Assembly: GCA_034436375.1 (NCBI GenBank)
Contig: DAOTVS010000026.1
Span: forward strand, 1-7,201
Length of the DNA stretch: 7,201 nt
Direction of reading: 5' to 3'
Origin: DAOTVS01 sp034436375
GTDB lineage: Bacteria; Chloroflexota; Anaerolineae; SpSt-313
Shown: one piece after another, positions 6,604-7,201 of the stretch
How positions within the stretch are numbered: the first letter of the stretch is position 1
Layout of the letters: each line of letters starts with the position of its first letter
Notes under the pieces: model-generated
Seen by the model: the letters and a program-made list of their open reading frames with translations, nothing else
What the model was told of the DNA's origin: nothing
Databases searched by the model: none
Position numbers and translations under genes: made by a program

Positions 6604-6636
6604 ATGTTGTATCCCAATGTTAACCGTCTTGTAACC
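6604..6636 (+). promoter_or_regulatory. Three 11-bp-phased repeats upstream of the sigma factor gene
   Basis: Three successive 11-bp units end in TATCC (6610-6614), TAACC (6621-6625) and TAACC (6632-6636). The outer two extend to TTGTATCC (6607-6614) and TTGTAACC (6629-6636). One helical turn per unit is the arrangement used by OmpR/PhoB-type response regulators, and the cyanobacterial Pho box has TTAACC-like units at this period. A weak promoter could overlap it, with TTGTAA (6629-6634) as -35 and TATGGG (6652-6657) as -10 at 17 bp. This is a candidate operator; no regulator gene is visible in the window. Confidence 0.35.
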
Positions 6637-6654
6637 TGACAATGCACGAAATAT

Positions 6655-6712
6655 GGGCCGTTTCGTTACTTATAAACAGCACCATTCCAACATGGTATGG
6701 AGGAAACGGCCC
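6655..6712 (+). promoter_or_regulatory. Inverted repeat/5'-leader hairpin at the sigma gene start
   Basis: GGGCCGTTTC (6655-6664) is the perfect reverse complement of GAAACGGCCC (6703-6712), with 38 bp between them. Inside lies a second small stem, ACCAT (6681-6685) with ATGGT (6692-6696). The right arm fills the space between the Shine-Dalgarno GGAGG (6699-6703) and the GTG at 6714. In RNA the structure would trap the ribosome binding region; in DNA it could be a protein-binding palindrome. No T-run follows, so it is not an intrinsic terminator. Confidence 0.5.
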
Positions 6713-6713
6713 T

Positions 6714-7201
6714 GTGAAGGATAGCGCCTGGGACTCATCTGATACAACCGGTGAGCCTGGCCCGATATCGCCAATGCGGATGCAGTTGGGCCCGGATGAG
6801 CCGGCGCGCATCTGCGCGCGCTGCGCGCCCGGGTTGAGCGGGTATTTCCGGCACTATACTCAGGCTCCGGCGATAGTGAAGGAACTGCTGGCCGAAACCA
6901 TGCTCACCGCCTGGAACCTGTGGCCAACTTACAACCCCGAGGAGCACTCAACCACCGTCTGGGCGTTCACCATCGCCCAGACAGTGCTGCACCGTCGAGG
7001 TATCGAGCCCGGCCCAATTGCGCCCCAGGAAGCCCCCAATGCGCTCTCGCGGCCTGAGCGGGAGATCCTCGCCCTGAAACTCGGGGGCGGCCTCAGCGAC
7101 GACGAAATCGCCGAGATCACAGGGCTGCGTCAGCCCCACGTGCATCTCATCCTCCAGCGTGCACTGGAAAGGATCGGGCTTGCGCGGCCCGAGCGCTCGG
7201 G
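6714..7201 (+). CDS. ECF-like sigma-70 family factor (3' end beyond window)
   Basis: My own translation from the GTG at 6714 stays open to the right edge, giving 162 complete codons. Residues about 41-95 match sigma region 2, with KELLAETMLTAWNLW (56-70) and TVWAFTIAQTVLHRR (81-95) in the usual places for the core-binding and -10-recognising helices. Residues about 111-155 match region 4, a helix-turn-helix: LSRPEREILALKL, then LSDDEIAEITGLRQPHVHLILQRALERI. The linker between them is only about 15 residues. A CARC pair (34-37) precedes region 2. GGAGG (6699-6703) lies 10 nt before the GTG. An in-frame ATG at 6642 would add 24 residues but would be read through the inverted repeat and lacks a ribosome binding site. 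The protein probably ends soon after the edge; any anti-sigma gene would lie beyond it. It could also be a sigma-like activator. Confidence 0.75.
   Translation, partial: MKDSAWDSSDTTGEPGPISPMRMQLGPDEPARICARCAPGLSGYFRHYTQAPAIVKELLAETMLTAWNLWPTYNPEEHSTTVWAFTIAQTVLHRRGIEPGPIAPQEAPNALSRPEREILALKLGGGLSDDEIAEITGLRQPHVHLILQRALERIGLARPERS

Noticed and set aside
6642..6713. In-frame upstream ATG extending the sigma factor by 24 residues
   Set aside because: There is no ribosome binding site before 6642, the added residues do not look like a sigma N-terminus, and GGAGG sits ahead of the GTG at 6714.

Overview
The window is GC-rich, densely coded bacterial chromosomal DNA, and every supported gene lies on the + strand. 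The combination of an indolepyruvate:ferredoxin oxidoreductase, a PaaK-type CoA ligase, a DegV protein, an ECF-like sigma factor and CTCCGCG-type intergenic repeats suggests an anaerobic or facultative bacterium. I lean towards Chloroflexota, but this is inference without a database search. I saw no mobile element, CRISPR array, tRNA or rRNA.

Layout. Positions 1-146 hold a near-consensus sigma-70 promoter (TTGACT-N18-TATAAT), followed almost at once by a strong hairpin with a T-tract, and then the ribosome binding site of the first gene. Next come a class IV aminotransferase of the IlvE type (147-1127), a 125-bp gap with two hairpins, a phenylacetate-CoA ligase (1253-2551) and a tandem ACT-domain protein (2561-2992). 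A 217-bp gap with degenerate CTCCGCG repeats follows. Then come the two subunits of indolepyruvate ferredoxin oxidoreductase, iorA (3210-5000) and iorB (5000-5599, start codon overlapping the iorA stop), and a DegV-family fatty-acid-binding protein (5686-6549). The right end (6550-7201) holds a regulatory region with 11-bp-phased repeats and a long inverted repeat, leading into an ECF-like sigma factor whose gene runs off the edge.

How the genes fit together. The first five genes form a coherent module that links amino acids, 2-oxo acids, acyl-CoAs and free organic acids. The aminotransferase interconverts amino acid and 2-oxo acid. IorAB interconverts aryl-pyruvate and aryl-acetyl-CoA with ferredoxin. 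PaaK makes aryl-acetyl-CoA from aryl-acetate at the cost of ATP. Run as activation plus reductive carboxylation plus transamination, it would salvage aryl-acetates into aromatic amino acids; run the other way, IorAB would catabolise them. The ACT protein is the likely amino-acid sensor of the module. DegV and the sigma factor are probably separate functions. The most notable non-coding signals are the promoter/terminator leader ahead of ilvE and the two-part regulatory region ahead of the sigma gene.
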